Made by a program: the position numbers and the translations under genes
Part shown: piece by piece, positions 11,842 to 22,684 of the stretch
Numbering within the stretch: position 1 is the first letter of the stretch
How the letters are laid out: every line of letters begins with the position of its first letter
Notes under the pieces: model-generated
What the model saw: the letters and a program-made list of their open reading frames with translations, nothing else
What the model was told of the DNA's origin: nothing
The model's database searches: none
Source of the DNA: Cryphonectria parasitica EP155
Taxonomy: Eukaryota; Ascomycota; Sordariomycetes; Diaporthales; Cryphonectriaceae
Length of the DNA: 64,000 bases
Assembly (NCBI RefSeq): GCF_011745365.1
Contig: NW_024468913.1
Location: 558,001-622,000, forward strand
Reading direction: 5' to 3'

Positions 11842-14800
11842 ATGGGAGCCCCGATCCACGTGGCAGACACCGGGGCCGGCCGCCGTGAAAAGCAACGTTC
11901 GAGAACAGGTGAGTTCTTTACATATTTTCTTGCAGTCGACCAATCCCATGGAAGCTTTTACATAGTATTGCGTCTCTCAAATTTTCTAGTTGTGTTTTAC
12001 TTTGCTTGCCCCATTAACGACGACATTCTCCCTTTCCCTCTCATGAACATGAACATATTGTTGATCTGAGTAATACAGGCTGTCGAACCTGCCGGTCGCG
12101 CAAGGTAAGAAAACACTTTATCATGCATCTTGCTGTTTGGCATTGCCAAATCACATGTATACAAGAGAGTACAGAAGACCAAACAGAAAGGGAAAGGAAG
12201 AAGAAATCTAATCATTTATCATCATGATTCATTCATCTTAGGTTAAATGTGACGAGAGGCCTGGCGGCTGCTACAACTGCGCCCGCCTCAACCTCCCCTG
12301 CCCCAACTCGGCCGCCTACCACAATGCCCTCCTCAAGGGGGAGGCCGAGGGCGAGTATCTCCGGACCCAGGCAGGTCTGCGCCGGTCACGAACCTACCGC
12401 TCGTGCCGAGGATGTCGGTCGTCCAAAAGCAGGTGCTCTGGGGAGAGGCCTACTTGTCTGCGCTGCAGGCAGCGGGACATACAGTGTTGTTATGATGGGA
12501 AAGAGGCCCCTGCTTGGCTGGAGGTGGCTTCACAGGAGGCGGATGGGAGGGGAAGACGAGGTTCCAGCAAGGGCGGAACGTGAGTGAAGAGCAATCCTGC
12601 CCCCTTATTCGTGTTCTATCTTTGTCTTTTTTTCTTTTTTTTTTCTCTTCGTTTTGCAAGAGAGAAAAAGAGAGGGAGAATTTTCGACAATTTTATACTG
12701 CTGTTCAAATGCTAATTCGGGCCACCTCGTTCCCCTTTTGGTTGATCATAGACCATCCAGCAGCGGTGCTATGCACAGTCACCCAAGCTCACCAGCGCTC
12801 TCCCATGCCGGCTCGAGCCCGTCAAGTTCTCGCCACCGTGGGACGACCTCTGAGCCGGATCTCGCAGCAACGACGACAACAGAATCATCATCCTCATCGT
12901 CATGGCTTCTAGCGCATGAGCTGCCCAGAAGCAGGGAGCATGTCGTCCAGCTAGTCGAGGCCTTCTTCGCCAACATGCACAGTCTCCGGTGTTTTGGCTT
13001 TATCCACAGGCCGTCTGTGTTGCGGCATCTGGAGCACTGGTCGTCATCTGCCTGGTATGAACACCAGGGAAATGCACTTCTTCTGGTGGTGTGTGCCCTG
13101 GGCGCCAAGTTCTATGCCGTTAAACACGGCAGCAGCATGGGAGAAGGAGGGGATGGGGATGGGGATGGGGATGGGGATGAGGACGGAGACGGAATGGACG
13201 GCGAGTCCCAGCAGAGGCAGCAGCAGTTTTGCTCGGGCAATTTGGCCCTCTCGGCAGGATGCCACTGGGCGAGGAGGGCACAACAAGTCGTCCTCTTGGG
13301 GCTGGATACACCCTCGGTCGAGAACGCCATGGCCGTGGTCCTCCTGCATGAGCACGAGCTGCGAGTAGGAAACCACGCCTGCGCTTTCATGCTCACTGGT
13401 TTGGGTGTTAGGATGGCCCAGGCTCTCCAGATCAATATTGAGTCCTCTCCCGACATCCTCTGCAGGGGCCAAACGAAAGATAAGAACAAAAAGAAAGAAG
13501 GAGGAGTAGGTGGGGGAGGAGGACAACAACAACAGGGCTTGTCACCCACGACAAGAGAAGCCAGGAGGAGACTGATGTGGAGCATCTACACAATGGACGC
13601 CTGGGTGGGAAGCGGAGTAGACGAGCTGACCCTCCTCCGCGAGGCAGATGTGCAGATCCAGCTCCCCTGCAGCGACCACAGCTTCGACGCCCAGCGCCCT
13701 CGTATCGTGGAGGCGCTGCGTCCCGGTACATTCTTACCCTTTGTCTCCGCCGAGGACCGCCGCCAGCAAGGGAGCAACAGCGGCGCCGCAGTGGAGCGGC
13801 TCGACCTTCAGGCCTATTTCATACGGCTCGTCAGCATCCGCAGAAAGGTCCTCCGGTTCGTCAAACACCTCGACCAGGCACAGCCGCCCTGGCTTCCACA
13901 GTCTGAGTTCGCCATGCTACAGGCACAGTTACAGCACTGGGTAAACCATCTCCCGGACAGCATGCGCCTCACGAGGGGTGCGATCCACAGGCGAAAAGAG
14001 GCCTCTCAGCTTGGAGGGATGCTGTTCTGCCACTTTACCTATCACCAGACCATGTGCGACCTGGCGCGCATCGGCATGAGGGACATCTTCCCCATGCGCG
14101 GGCGGCTCGAGTGTCCTCCTGAGCAGGCCTCTTTCACCAAGCGCGTGCAGGATCAGTGTTTTGAGCACTGCATGGCGATCTGTGGTTTGTTCGAGGAGGC
14201 CTTGGGGCATGGACAGGAGGCACTGGCAGATACGTGGCTCAGCGTGGTAGCGCACGACTCGGCAAGGGTGGTCATTCACTGCATCACCGCTGGCGTAGGG
14301 AGTGCTAAGGAAAAGGGGGAGGTGTTTAAGATGAATGCTGTGACTGCGGTGCACTCGAATATTCGAGCTCTTCACGCCATGATTCCTGTTCACTCCCTCG
14401 CTCGACCACTGGTAAGTCTTCTTTTTGTCTTCCTTCTGGCATCAACTGGGAGAAATTGTTCGTTGGCTAATACCCCAGCGTCTCTTCCCATCACTACTGG
14501 ATACAGCATGCCGCTACTGTCCAAATGCTGCTTGCAGCAGGCCTCCCCATACCTCGTTCATCTGTAGAAACGAACAACGGAAACCATCTCCACTCCTCCA
14601 CACCCATCGTCCTTGTCAGCAGCGACCAGGAGGCCGCAGGAGGAAGGGCAACGATCACACCTCCTCCGCATCCAACCGATGCAGGCTGGGGAAGTCCTCC
14701 ACAGTATACACCTGACCAGGTCCTCAACCCCCTTGCCATATTCCGCATGGCCAGGAGGACCATCTCGGACAGGGAGAAGCACTCGTGCTCATCAGAGACC

Positions 14801-15466
14801 ATCGAATCCTGCACGGTCAACATAACGACAACAACATCAGCAGACCAGGATCAGCATCATCGCCAACACCCAACAGCAGCGCCCTTTGGCGAAGATCATA
14901 TCCATCCAGGCCTACTTCCTCCTCACCACCAGCAGCACCATCACCCTCACCAACGCGGGCTCAGCAGCAGCTCTTCCTCGGCGTTTGACCTAGGCCTGGG
15001 GCCACAAGCCCTCTCGTCCATGGCATCATTTCCAGTAGGGGGGTCCTCGTCGTACGCAACACCGGCCTCTAGTTCACCCGCACCCTCTACAATGTTTCTG
15101 GACGACACCATGACGGGAGGACTGCCCCCAGGCTATGGCGATGCAATGGGCATAGCAGCAGGAGCAGCCTTCGACGATCTCCATGCATACAACCTCTCCC
15201 TCGTGATGGGAGACATTGGCATGCCCCTCCATTCCAGTGGCGGTGGTGGGGTTATGGGTGGTGTGCCTTCGCATCATTCTGCTGTGATGCCTGATTATGA
15301 CAATACCAGTGTCTATCCTCACCCTCCTCACCCTGTGTCGGCGGCAGGAGCAGTGTCTCAAGGGGCGCCTGCAACGTCGAATCATGATTTTGGGGGGGTT
15401 TCTATGGGTACTTTGGGTGGCTTTCAGGAGGATGGCTCTGGGCATATGCTAAATTGGGATGTCTAG
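11842..15466 (+). CDS. Transcription factor with two consecutive Zn2Cys6 clusters
   Basis: Exons 11842-11908, 12079-12104 (26-nt microexon), 12242-12579, 12752-14411 and 14507-15466 encode 1016 residues. Cluster 1 has cysteines 24, 27, 34, 41, 44 and 51, and cluster 2 has cysteines 86, 89, 96, 103, 106 and 113. Both fit C-x2-C-x6-C-x6-C-x2-C-x6-C exactly. A fungal-specific transcription factor domain (PF04082-like) follows, starting near FFANMHSLRCFGFIHRPSV. It is interrupted by a Gly-Asp repeat and a Lys/Gly/Gln-rich loop. The C-terminal 300 residues are low-complexity Ser/His/Gly/Pro and end LNWDV, plausibly an activation region. The protein should be a nuclear DNA-binding regulator. Targets are unknown, and no adjacent pathway genes point to one. 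Exon choice is supported by phase and GT-AG signals at all four introns. Confidence 0.88.
13149..13179 (+). repeat. GGGGAT hexanucleotide repeat inside the regulator gene
   Basis: About five in-frame copies of GGGGAT encode alternating Gly-Asp within the transcription factor middle domain. A hexamer unit can expand or contract without breaking the frame, so length variation between strains is likely. Confidence 0.85.
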
Positions 15467-16733
15467 GAGGAAGGAGACAGAGAGAGATGATGTATTTACT
15501 CGTGTGCTTGATATGAGAAGGGATATCCTTTGTGACTTTGAACAGGGTATGGAATCACATCTGTGATAAAAATAGTCGTCAGTCTACAACAAGTATTGAA
15601 ATGGCACACGCAAAACACAATCAAAGAAAAAATTGGAGTTCTTTTTTTGCAATAAGAGAAACGGAATGAAGAGACATTATTTATATGCACAAATGCTGAG
15701 CCCTGATCAAATTACTGGGAAGGTCAGCATTGTAGAAGCAACAGACAGCCCGGCGTAATCGACCTTCCCTTTGCAGGCATTATGTGTGCTCGATATGACA
15801 TAATTGAGCAAGTAGCACATCTCTGAAGAATTCATTACCAGTGTCATAACCCGCTCAACATGCAGGCAACTCAGTAGGCCATACGCAATAAGGACATAGG
15901 CCGGGATAACTAGGATGAATCAGGGTATTGGTCAAGATGATCCTGTCTGAAGAGCTGGGTGTGTAAGAGCCCATCTATTACTATGAGATAGATGATAATG
16001 TAAATGTCTTGAGTCGTTACCCTGAATAGTGCACTCGGTAATTATATTGTAATAGCCTCACTGCGAATGAAAAATCACATCAACGTGCAAGGATTGCATC
16101 GATATCCAAAGCTTGTGATTGGCACCGCTCTTTTTTGGCATAACCCTTTTCGGTATTAGTCGGTCTTCAGACTATTACCACAGTGCTCATTACACGTAAG
16201 CATTGAACGTACATGTGTGTACAATAAAGTTCAAGAAATATAATGTCCTTATCAGGTTTATCTTGGGGTTCTAGCAAAGGTGAACCTGGATTGCCATGCC
16301 CAGGAAGCCAATCCTCCTCGACACAGGAACTTGAAGTGGATTCCCCCCTACGGCATTGGATACCAAGATCCATGAGTGGTGATTTTATGTGTTCTCCTGC
16401 GCTCATATCCATATGGGATTCTTCCGTCCACCGCGTTCCTGCTCTTCTATATGCCACATCATCATATCATCAAGACTGTAATGTATAACCTGAGACTCAG
16501 TCATCTATCCTCATAGCCAAAATCTAAGCGCACTACAGGCACATGGTCTGGCAGGAAACACGTGGGTTATCTCATCTTTCTGAATGAGAGGAGGCAGGGA
16601 GGGACAAGAGGAAGATGGACGGCGCAGGCTGGGCCACTCGTTTCTGTTTGTGCTCTTGGCCCGAGGACAAAATAAAAGGCTGAGTCTAGGGCTCGTACAC
16701 GTTGCACGAGATTAACAACTACTGCCCAACGCG
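15467..16733. other. Intergenic region
   Basis: 1.27 kb after the regulator gene. No gene recognised; it has moderate AT content and no repeats of note. It ends in a possible core promoter (AATAAAAGG near 16670) for the small ORF at 16734. Confidence 0.5.
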
Positions 16734-17059
16734 ATGTCCGAACCAGACATTACAAAATACCTTCGCAGAATCTATAGCTCGCTCACGTGGGAAGACATCC
16801 GAGACGCCCACAAGAACCCCACCAAAATAGTCGGCAGCCATCCGCCCAAGAACTCCTTCTCCGCCCCGCAGAGGAGCCCCACGACCTGCAGGCGGACCCG
16901 CTAGAGGTGAAGACCCTGGCGGGGGGGACGAGGAGTATGTGGCGTTGCTGGGGGGAGACGCGTCAGGTTGGAGCCGTGGCAGTACAGGGCCGAAACGCCT
17001 TTGATTGTATCGCGATGGCGTATCTCGATGCTGTCTATGGGACATGGTCTAAATGAAAT
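16734..17059 (+). pseudogene. Small fungal ORF with apparent frame breaks
   Basis: An ATG at 16734 opens a 56-residue frame (MSEPDITKYLRRIYSSLTWE...) that stops at 16902-16904. Coding-like sequence with GC-rich third positions continues in a shifted frame from about 16865 (EEPHDLQADPLEVKTLAGG). It runs on either as MWRCWGETRQVGAVAV...YGTWSK (stop near 17056) or, after another shift at a G run near 16920, as DEEYVALLGGDASGW. The breaks fall at C and G homopolymers, so either indel decay or sequencing error could explain them. I do not recognise the family. The 56-residue ORF could also be a genuine short gene. No function is proposed. Confidence 0.4.
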
Positions 17060-18240
17060 GAAATATCGAACAGAGACAAACAGAGCGAAAGAAGAAAAAG
17101 AACTCATCAGCAAGACCATCACTTACGAGCCTCGGAGTTCCGTTCTCGACCTCCCTTGGGTAATCCGGCCCAGACCAAAGTGAGCTGCGCCACCCTCGCT
17201 CAGCTGGTGAGTGCACCTATGGTTCCATATATATTGGGTAGTAACACCACCAAAACGTCCCTGCCACCTTCCTTCAAGGGTCCTCATGAAACTCATGCGA
17301 ACCATGCCGTGTCTGCCGTGCCTGCCCAAGCCCGCCAAGGGAAGGAGCTGCTGGGAGAGAGGCACGAGAGGAGAGGGAGAAAAGACCCGCCAGCAGCAGG
17401 GGACCCCCCAGTCGTCTAGTGGCCAGTGATCACTGCACCAACGCCACTAGCCAATAGGGTATTACAGCCCATGAACTATGACGACATGTCTGCCCACGGT
17501 TTGGAAAAGAGGCCTGCATCTTCTCCTTCCGCACTCTCAGCCTAGATGAGACCAGATCAGGAAAAAGGAAAGAGTGAGTGAGGAAAGGAAAGATGAGGTC
17601 ACTCGAGGATGAAATTCTCCGAAGGTGCTATAGTAGAAGGTTGAATATGCTAAGCTACTACGGTACATACTGCCAGCCATGCAAGTGAGTGGAGAAGCAA
17701 GAGAAAAAGCCCAACACATTGCCAAGGGGGTTGGTTGGAGGGAAGGCTTTTCCCCTCTTTCTTGCCTGAGCCCAGGGATGACGACGGGGAACTGATTGGA
17801 TGTCGCCCTGTATTGGCGATCTCAGATGCTGGTTGACTTGTGACATGCCAGATGCGTTGTTCGTTGGGCGGCCACCACGTCATTCTTTTTTTTTTTTTTT
17901 TTCGTCCTTCCCTTTTTTCCTTGGACTCACCAGCGCCTGACCTTTTTCTTTACGTAGTAGTAAACCACTTGTTTCTTTTTGGTTTCCTTTGATCTCTTAC
18001 TTTTTTCTCCCCTTTATTTCTTGCCTGGCTGCTCAGCCTCTCTCCTCCCCACTATACAAGCTACCATTCCGCATATATAACAGTAACTTGCACCCATCAT
18101 CAACAAAGGACTCCTTAAGCTCCCTACGACAGACAATACTTGTATATCACACGAAAGTACTTACTCCTCTTTCTCCTCCTTCCTCATCACCACATTTACC
18201 ACCACTATCACCGTACAAGCCTCTTTAACAACCGCCCACC
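16905..18240. other. Intergenic region with possible gene remnant
   Basis: The first 500 bp may contain decayed continuations of the ORF at 16734, including a GTGAGT donor-like site at 17210. Beyond about 17420 I see only promoter-like sequence, including a T17 run at 17886-17902 and pyrimidine tracts preceding the MARVEL gene. Confidence 0.4.
17886..17902 (+). repeat. Poly(T) run in MARVEL gene promoter
   Basis: Seventeen consecutive T residues about 340 bp upstream of the MARVEL gene start; such tracts are common nucleosome-depleted promoter elements. Confidence 0.8.
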
Positions 18241-18829
18241 ATGGTTCTCGGCTTCGTCCCCATCGCCCACATAGTGGCCGTTGTGTTCACTATCATCGAG
18301 CTCGGCCTCGTCGCCTACCTCGTCTCCACCTACGATGGCGGCAGCTACGGTTACGGCTACGGCTGGTACTGGAACGCCAGCCCAGATCGCCTCAACTTTC
18401 AGCTTTTCACTGCCGTCTGGTCTCTGCTCGTCCTCGCCTACGTGGGGCTCACCCCGCTCTACATGACCAGCATCTTCCACAAGCTGGCTGCCCTCGCCCT
18501 TGAGTCTATTACCATGATCTTTTGGTTTGCCGGTTCCATCGCCCTGGCCGTCTTTTTTGGGGCCCCGGCCTGTCATGGGAATATCTGGTGTGGCTCCTTT
18601 GAGGCCGCTATCGCCTTTGGCTTTTTCTTGTGGTGAGTTTCTACAGTATTCTGTTCGGTCGCTTTGTTTTGTCTTCGAGGAAGCAACATGTCTGACCACA
18701 TTTTCACATCACAGGGCCATTTTCCTCTTCCTCGTCGTTCTCGACGCCATCGAGGCCCTGCGGTCTCGTCGCAGCAACTCGTCGCCCAGCAATGGCCACC
18801 ACCACACCAAGCCCTATGCCGGTGCTTAA
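18241..18829 (+). CDS. MARVEL-domain four-helix membrane protein
   Basis: Exons 18241-18632 and 18715-18829 join through a split Trp codon (TG|G) and encode 168 residues. The protein starts with a hydrophobic helix (FVPIAHIVAVVFTIIELGLV) and contains four predicted membrane helices. The fourth is completed across the intron (FGFFLW-AIFLFLVVLDAIEA). A Gly/Tyr-rich first loop (YGYGYGWYW) and a Ser/His-rich cytosolic tail (SSPSNGHHHTK) follow the fungal MARVEL pattern (PF01284). Proteins of this type sit in the plasma membrane or endomembranes and are linked to membrane apposition and trafficking. The exact role is unknown. Length and topology are normal for the family. Confidence 0.88.
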
Positions 18830-19317
18830 ACGGAGTTTATGCGCTTGAACAGAAGAGAAGGCAGGGAGAAAAATACATACATGGGGTACACACCTTTTGT
18901 GTGACTTATCTGCCTTTTACGAGGAATCGTTTCTAATGATGTATTGGATATGACTTCTTTTCCTTTTCTTCCTCCATGACAGCTGCTGGTTGGGTGTATG
19001 GATCTTCGAATTGTTGGTTTCGGTTATTATTTTCATCAAGGGATGGTGGTGGCGTTTTCCAGTCAGGCAGTCTGTCAGGCAGCCTGTTTGTTTGTCCATA
19101 TTCGCAGGCGTGAAGTTTTCTCTGGATCAGTTTGTTCATATACCCTCTTGCGAGATACCACTTCAAATCTGACTTATGTTCCTTTTTAATATACATAGAA
19201 AAGTCGAAACTAGTGACTCTCTTGTCTCTACTACCTAATCAGTATACAGGAAATGATGTTCAGATCCTCACCATACCAATAATTTTGGGATTATATACTG
19301 TATACCTCAGGATTTCA
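18830..19317. other. Intergenic region between convergent genes
   Basis: 488 bp between the stop of the MARVEL gene (+) and the stop of the aminotransferase-fold gene (-). No gene seen. Confidence 0.7.
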
Positions 19318-20727
19318 TCACAGTAAACCTCTCTCCTTCAGTACATACCCAAACGCCTCATCCAAAATGCGCAACCCCTCCTCAATCTCTTCGGCAGAGA
19401 CCGTCACAGGCGGCGCCAGCCTAAACACACCACCCATACCAGGCAAATTCACCACATTACAAGACAGACCACAGGCCATGGCCCGATCACTCACCGCCTG
19501 GCCCAGCTCCGGCCCAGGCGCTCTCGTCTTGCGGTCCGAGATGATCTCGATGCCCTGCAAGAGTCCCTTGCCCCTCACGTCGCCCACACACCAGTACTTG
19601 TCTTTCAATGCCAGCAGACCCGACCGGAGCTGCTCACCTCTGTTCCTCGCCCGCCCGCAGATATCGTCCCTCTCCACAATCTCCAACACCTTGCAGCCCA
19701 CGGCAGCCGTCAAAGGGTCGTTCAGGTGGGTTGTCAGCCACAGAAACCCGGCCTCCCTGGCGCCCCTCTCGATCTCGGCTGTGGTGCTCACCGAGGCCAG
19801 GGGGAGCCCACACCCAAGCGTCTTGGAAAGGCACAGGATGTCAGGCACCACGCCGTTCTTGTTACCGTCTCCGCCTTCTTCCTCTCCCTCCTCGTGCTGG
19901 AACGCAAACATCTTGCCCGTCCTACCCACGCCCGTCTGCGCCTCGTCCAGGATCAACAGCATCCCGCGCCGTCTACACTCTGCCGCCATGCGTGCCAAGT
20001 AGCCCCTGGGCAGGTCTAGCACCCCGCCCGTCGACAGGATGGGTTCCATGATGAGCGCAGCCAGCGACCCAACGCTCTGGCGATCGACCATGGCCCAACC
20101 GTACTCCAGCTCGGCCTCCCAGTCATACGTCCACTTCTCCTCCTCCCGTGCTTCCTTTTCACTGCAGCCGCCACCACCACTTTCTAGCCTGCGAAACACC
20201 GAGCGGTATGCGTACGGTGCGGGAAAGGCAATCTGGCCCGGTACGGTGGGGCCTGCATTCCGGCGTCCCGCGGCGTAGGTGGCTGCGCCCGCCCCCGAGG
20301 TCAGGCCGTGGTAGCTAGCAGACAAGGCGACGACCTCGAAGCGGCCTGTGTACAGCTTCGCGATGCGCAGGGCCGCCTCGGTGGTCTCGCTGCCCGTGTT
20401 GAGAAAAAAGGACTTCACCAGCGGGGGTGGCAGCACAGACGCCAGGCGCTCTGCGAGGTCGACGACGGGCCGCGTGACCATGTTGCTCAGGAGGTGGTCC
20501 AGCTCGCCTGCGTGGTGGCGCACCGCGGCTACGATCTCCGGGTGGCTGTGGCCGAGCAGGGAGCTCATCTGGCCCGAGGTGAAGTCGAGGATCGAGCGGC
20601 CTTGGGCGTCGTAGAGGCGCGTGCCCTGGGCTCTGGTGATGATGATGGGGGAAGGGGGAACGCCGGTGGACATTACATATTTGTTGTGTTTGGCCCAGAA
20701 GGTCTCGTCTGTGTCGATGGAGCCCAT
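19318..20727 (-). CDS. 2,2-dialkylglycine decarboxylase-like class III PLP enzyme
   Basis: Single exon. The likely start is the ATG at 20727 (MGSIDTDETFW...), giving 469 residues; an in-frame ATG at 20805 would add 26 residues that lack family similarity. The class III aminotransferase fold is clear. It has an ILDFTSGQMSSLLGHSHPE segment and an LDEAQTGVGRTG cofactor site (Asp261 to the pyridine nitrogen). The Schiff-base lysine is K302 in SKTLGCGLPLA, and a PGMGGVFRLAPP segment follows. The overall pattern is closest to bacterial 2,2-dialkylglycine decarboxylase, which decarboxylates 2-aminoisobutyrate and transfers the amino group to pyruvate. The active-site Trp-His-Gly-Met of that enzyme reads Tyr-His-Gly-Leu here, so substrate range may differ. 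It also has an acidic Glu/Gly insertion (EEGEEEGGDG). Probably cytosolic. It may handle dialkyl amino acids such as those in peptaibols; this is inference. Confidence 0.82.
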   Translation of the reverse strand: MGSIDTDETFWAKHNKYVMSTGVPPSPIIITRAQGTRLYDAQGRSILDFTSGQMSSLLGHSHPEIVAAVRHHAGELDHLLSNMVTRPVVDLAERLASVLPPPLVKSFFLNTGSETTEAALRIAKLYTGRFEVVALSASYHGLTSGAGAATYAAGRRNAGPTVPGQIAFPAPYAYRSVFRRLESGGGGCSEKEAREEEKWTYDWEAELEYGWAMVDRQSVGSLAALIMEPILSTGGVLDLPRGYLARMAAECRRRGMLLILDEAQTGVGRTGKMFAFQHEEGEEEGGDGNKNGVVPDILCLSKTLGCGLPLASVSTTAEIERGAREAGFLWLTTHLNDPLTAAVGCKVLEIVERDDICGRARNRGEQLRSGLLALKDKYWCVGDVRGKGLLQGIEIISDRKTRAPGPELGQAVSDRAMACGLSCNVVNLPGMGGVFRLAPPVTVSAEEIEEGLRILDEAFGYVLKERGLL

Positions 20728-21110
20728 TTTGATATATCCTTGATTATAATAAGTCTTGAATGTTGAGGGGTTGAAGTTCTGAAGTAAAAAGATAGCCACG
20801 ACCAAAGACAGAAGGAAATGAAGATGAGAAGATCTAGACGACTTGGTTTTTGAAGAGACTGAGCATTTCTTATTTATACTTCAGTAATACTCATGAAACA
20901 CAATCAAATATAATTCGCTCTGAAGAATCATGCCAGCAAATCATAATAATAGCTCTTGGGTCCATTAAGATAAGGCGAGATTCAAATAGGCTTGCCGCTT
21001 TGAGTGGAGTTATGGAGGTGCAACTCCGTCCACAACTACTTCATTCACATGCTTCGAGATTAAGTCTCGACTTGATCTAAAAATGAGTAGCAACCACTAA
21101 CCCTCTTCCA
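20728..21110. other. Short intergenic region
   Basis: 383 bp between two genes on the minus strand; should carry the promoter of the decarboxylase-like gene. No further feature recognised. Confidence 0.6.
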
Positions 21111-22199
21111 CTAATCAGTAACTGAACTCTCTCCAGAAGAAGAAGACTCCGCTATAGACGCAACCACCGGCGCCTTGACCACCGACGTCCCAGAATAACT
21201 CGTCCAAGTTTGCAACTCCCGTCCGCTCTCGACCTGCAATGGCGGCGCCATAGCTTCCCTTGGCCATATCTGCTTGTTCTTCTTCTTTTTACTATTGTTG
21301 TTGTACCCCCTCCTCGACCGCCAACAAAAGTACCCGCAGCAACACAGCACCGCGAACCCGAGTAGAGGTAGCCCTATCGTCAGGAAATAATACAACCCTC
21401 CCACCATCCCGTCCGTATCTGAAGCGTGTGTGCCCACGGTGTACTGCCCTTTCTGCAGCTGCGTGCCCGGTACCCATGTTGGCACGTACATGCCCGAGGT
21501 CAGCTTGGGCGGCTCGGGCGAGAGGGTGGACGTGTCGGATGCCTCCCAGATGATATTCCATGCCGTGTGGAGGGTGACGATGCCTCTGGAATATGTCGTT
21601 GTGGATAACACTAAGCCTCCTGTCGTCGTCGCCGTCGCCGTCGTCGTGAGACTTAGCTTGTCCGTCAGAGACTGGCCTCCCTCCAACGACCCACGAACAC
21701 ACATTGCACTGGTGAACGGCGCCCCCACTGCAGGAACATACTGGCCCCCACCGTCCAAGCTGAACCCCTCAGCGCAGCAGTACGCACTCGAAGCCGTCAA
21801 TGGTCGTCGCGTCGAAAAGGCGGCAGACGAGACAAAAGTCGTCAGCTCGTACGCCGTCCACCCGCTGGGACACACGGCGGGGCTAAAGACATAACGGCTT
21901 TGCGAGACTACGTCGGCCCAGCCAGAGGGTTGACATGCTTGGAACTGCGCATCTGCGGCAGGGCCTGAGATGAGAGCCTGTGCGGTTGTTATGGTCCAGT
22001 GGTCGTCTTGGTCCCATAGGCCGGTGAGGACGCTGGTTGTTTCCCAGAGGGGGTGGCAGTTTGATACTGCTGGGGGTGTGAACGGTGTTGTCAGGGTGGC
22101 GATGGGCGTTGTGATTGTGCCGTCGGGGAGGGATGTTGTGGTGGTTGAAAGAGCCGCGGCGGTGCTCGAGGGAATTGTTGATGTAATTAAGGACGCCAT
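21111..22199 (-). CDS. Single-pass membrane protein of unknown function
   Basis: One exon of 362 residues. A Ser/Thr-rich N-terminus is followed by a Cys/Trp-rich putative extracellular region. That region has CHPLWETTSVLTGLWD, VCPSGWTAYEL and an AYCCAEGFSLDGGG double-cysteine element, with a further cysteine in MCVRGS. A single membrane helix lies at about residues 266-290 (YYFLTIGLPLLGFAVLCCC) and is followed by a basic stop-transfer stretch (WRSRRGYNN...KKKKNK) and a Ser-rich cytosolic tail. The architecture matches a widespread group of fungal surface proteins with the CPxG-W/Y...CC pattern, but I cannot name a function. No N-terminal signal peptide is visible, so either the helix acts as a signal anchor or an upstream exon has been missed. 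Confidence 0.72.
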   Translation of the reverse strand: MASLITSTIPSSTAAALSTTTTSLPDGTITTPIATLTTPFTPPAVSNCHPLWETTSVLTGLWDQDDHWTITTAQALISGPAADAQFQACQPSGWADVVSQSRYVFSPAVCPSGWTAYELTTFVSSAAFSTRRPLTASSAYCCAEGFSLDGGGQYVPAVGAPFTSAMCVRGSLEGGQSLTDKLSLTTTATATTTGGLVLSTTTYSRGIVTLHTAWNIIWEASDTSTLSPEPPKLTSGMYVPTWVPGTQLQKGQYTVGTHASDTDGMVGGLYYFLTIGLPLLGFAVLCCCGYFCWRSRRGYNNNSKKKKNKQIWPREAMAPPLQVESGRELQTWTSYSGTSVVKAPVVASIAESSSSGESSVTD

Positions 22200-22669
22200 C
22201 GTGACCTGCGCAGGCGAACTGAGCCTTCCGGTGTCATTGTGCTAGTCGGGAAGGAAAGAAACAAGAATAAAAGGAGCGATGGTGCTCATGTGCGATCTAA
22301 GGAAAGTATAAAGAATATGAATGGGCCCATGAATGTAGACCTAGATGTGCTTACATCTTGCAGCAGAGCTGATTCCTGAAATAGATGTACCTGCGACATG
22401 TAATGGAACTAGGCTGCCGAAAGGGGCCATTCAGACAAATCCTTCCTGCAGGCCCGGCCCTTGAGCCATCCGTGCTCATCCTAACGCATACAAATAGCAA
22501 AGAAATCCTGGTGGCAGCGAGGTAGACCTGTACAGGAGATATATTCCGAGTGGACAAGGTTTCTAGTTAGTACTTTGAGTTATGAGATGTTTTCAGTTCA
22601 TCTAAGCAGGCGAGCTTGTGCAACTACAGGCAACATCTTCCTTGCCACAAACTATGGCTACTATGATTT

Positions 22670-22684
22670 GGGGGGGGGGGGGGG
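22670..22684 (+). repeat. Poly(G) run
   Basis: Fifteen consecutive G residues followed by a purine-rich stretch; a possible quadruplex-prone or sequencing-error-prone site. Confidence 0.8.
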
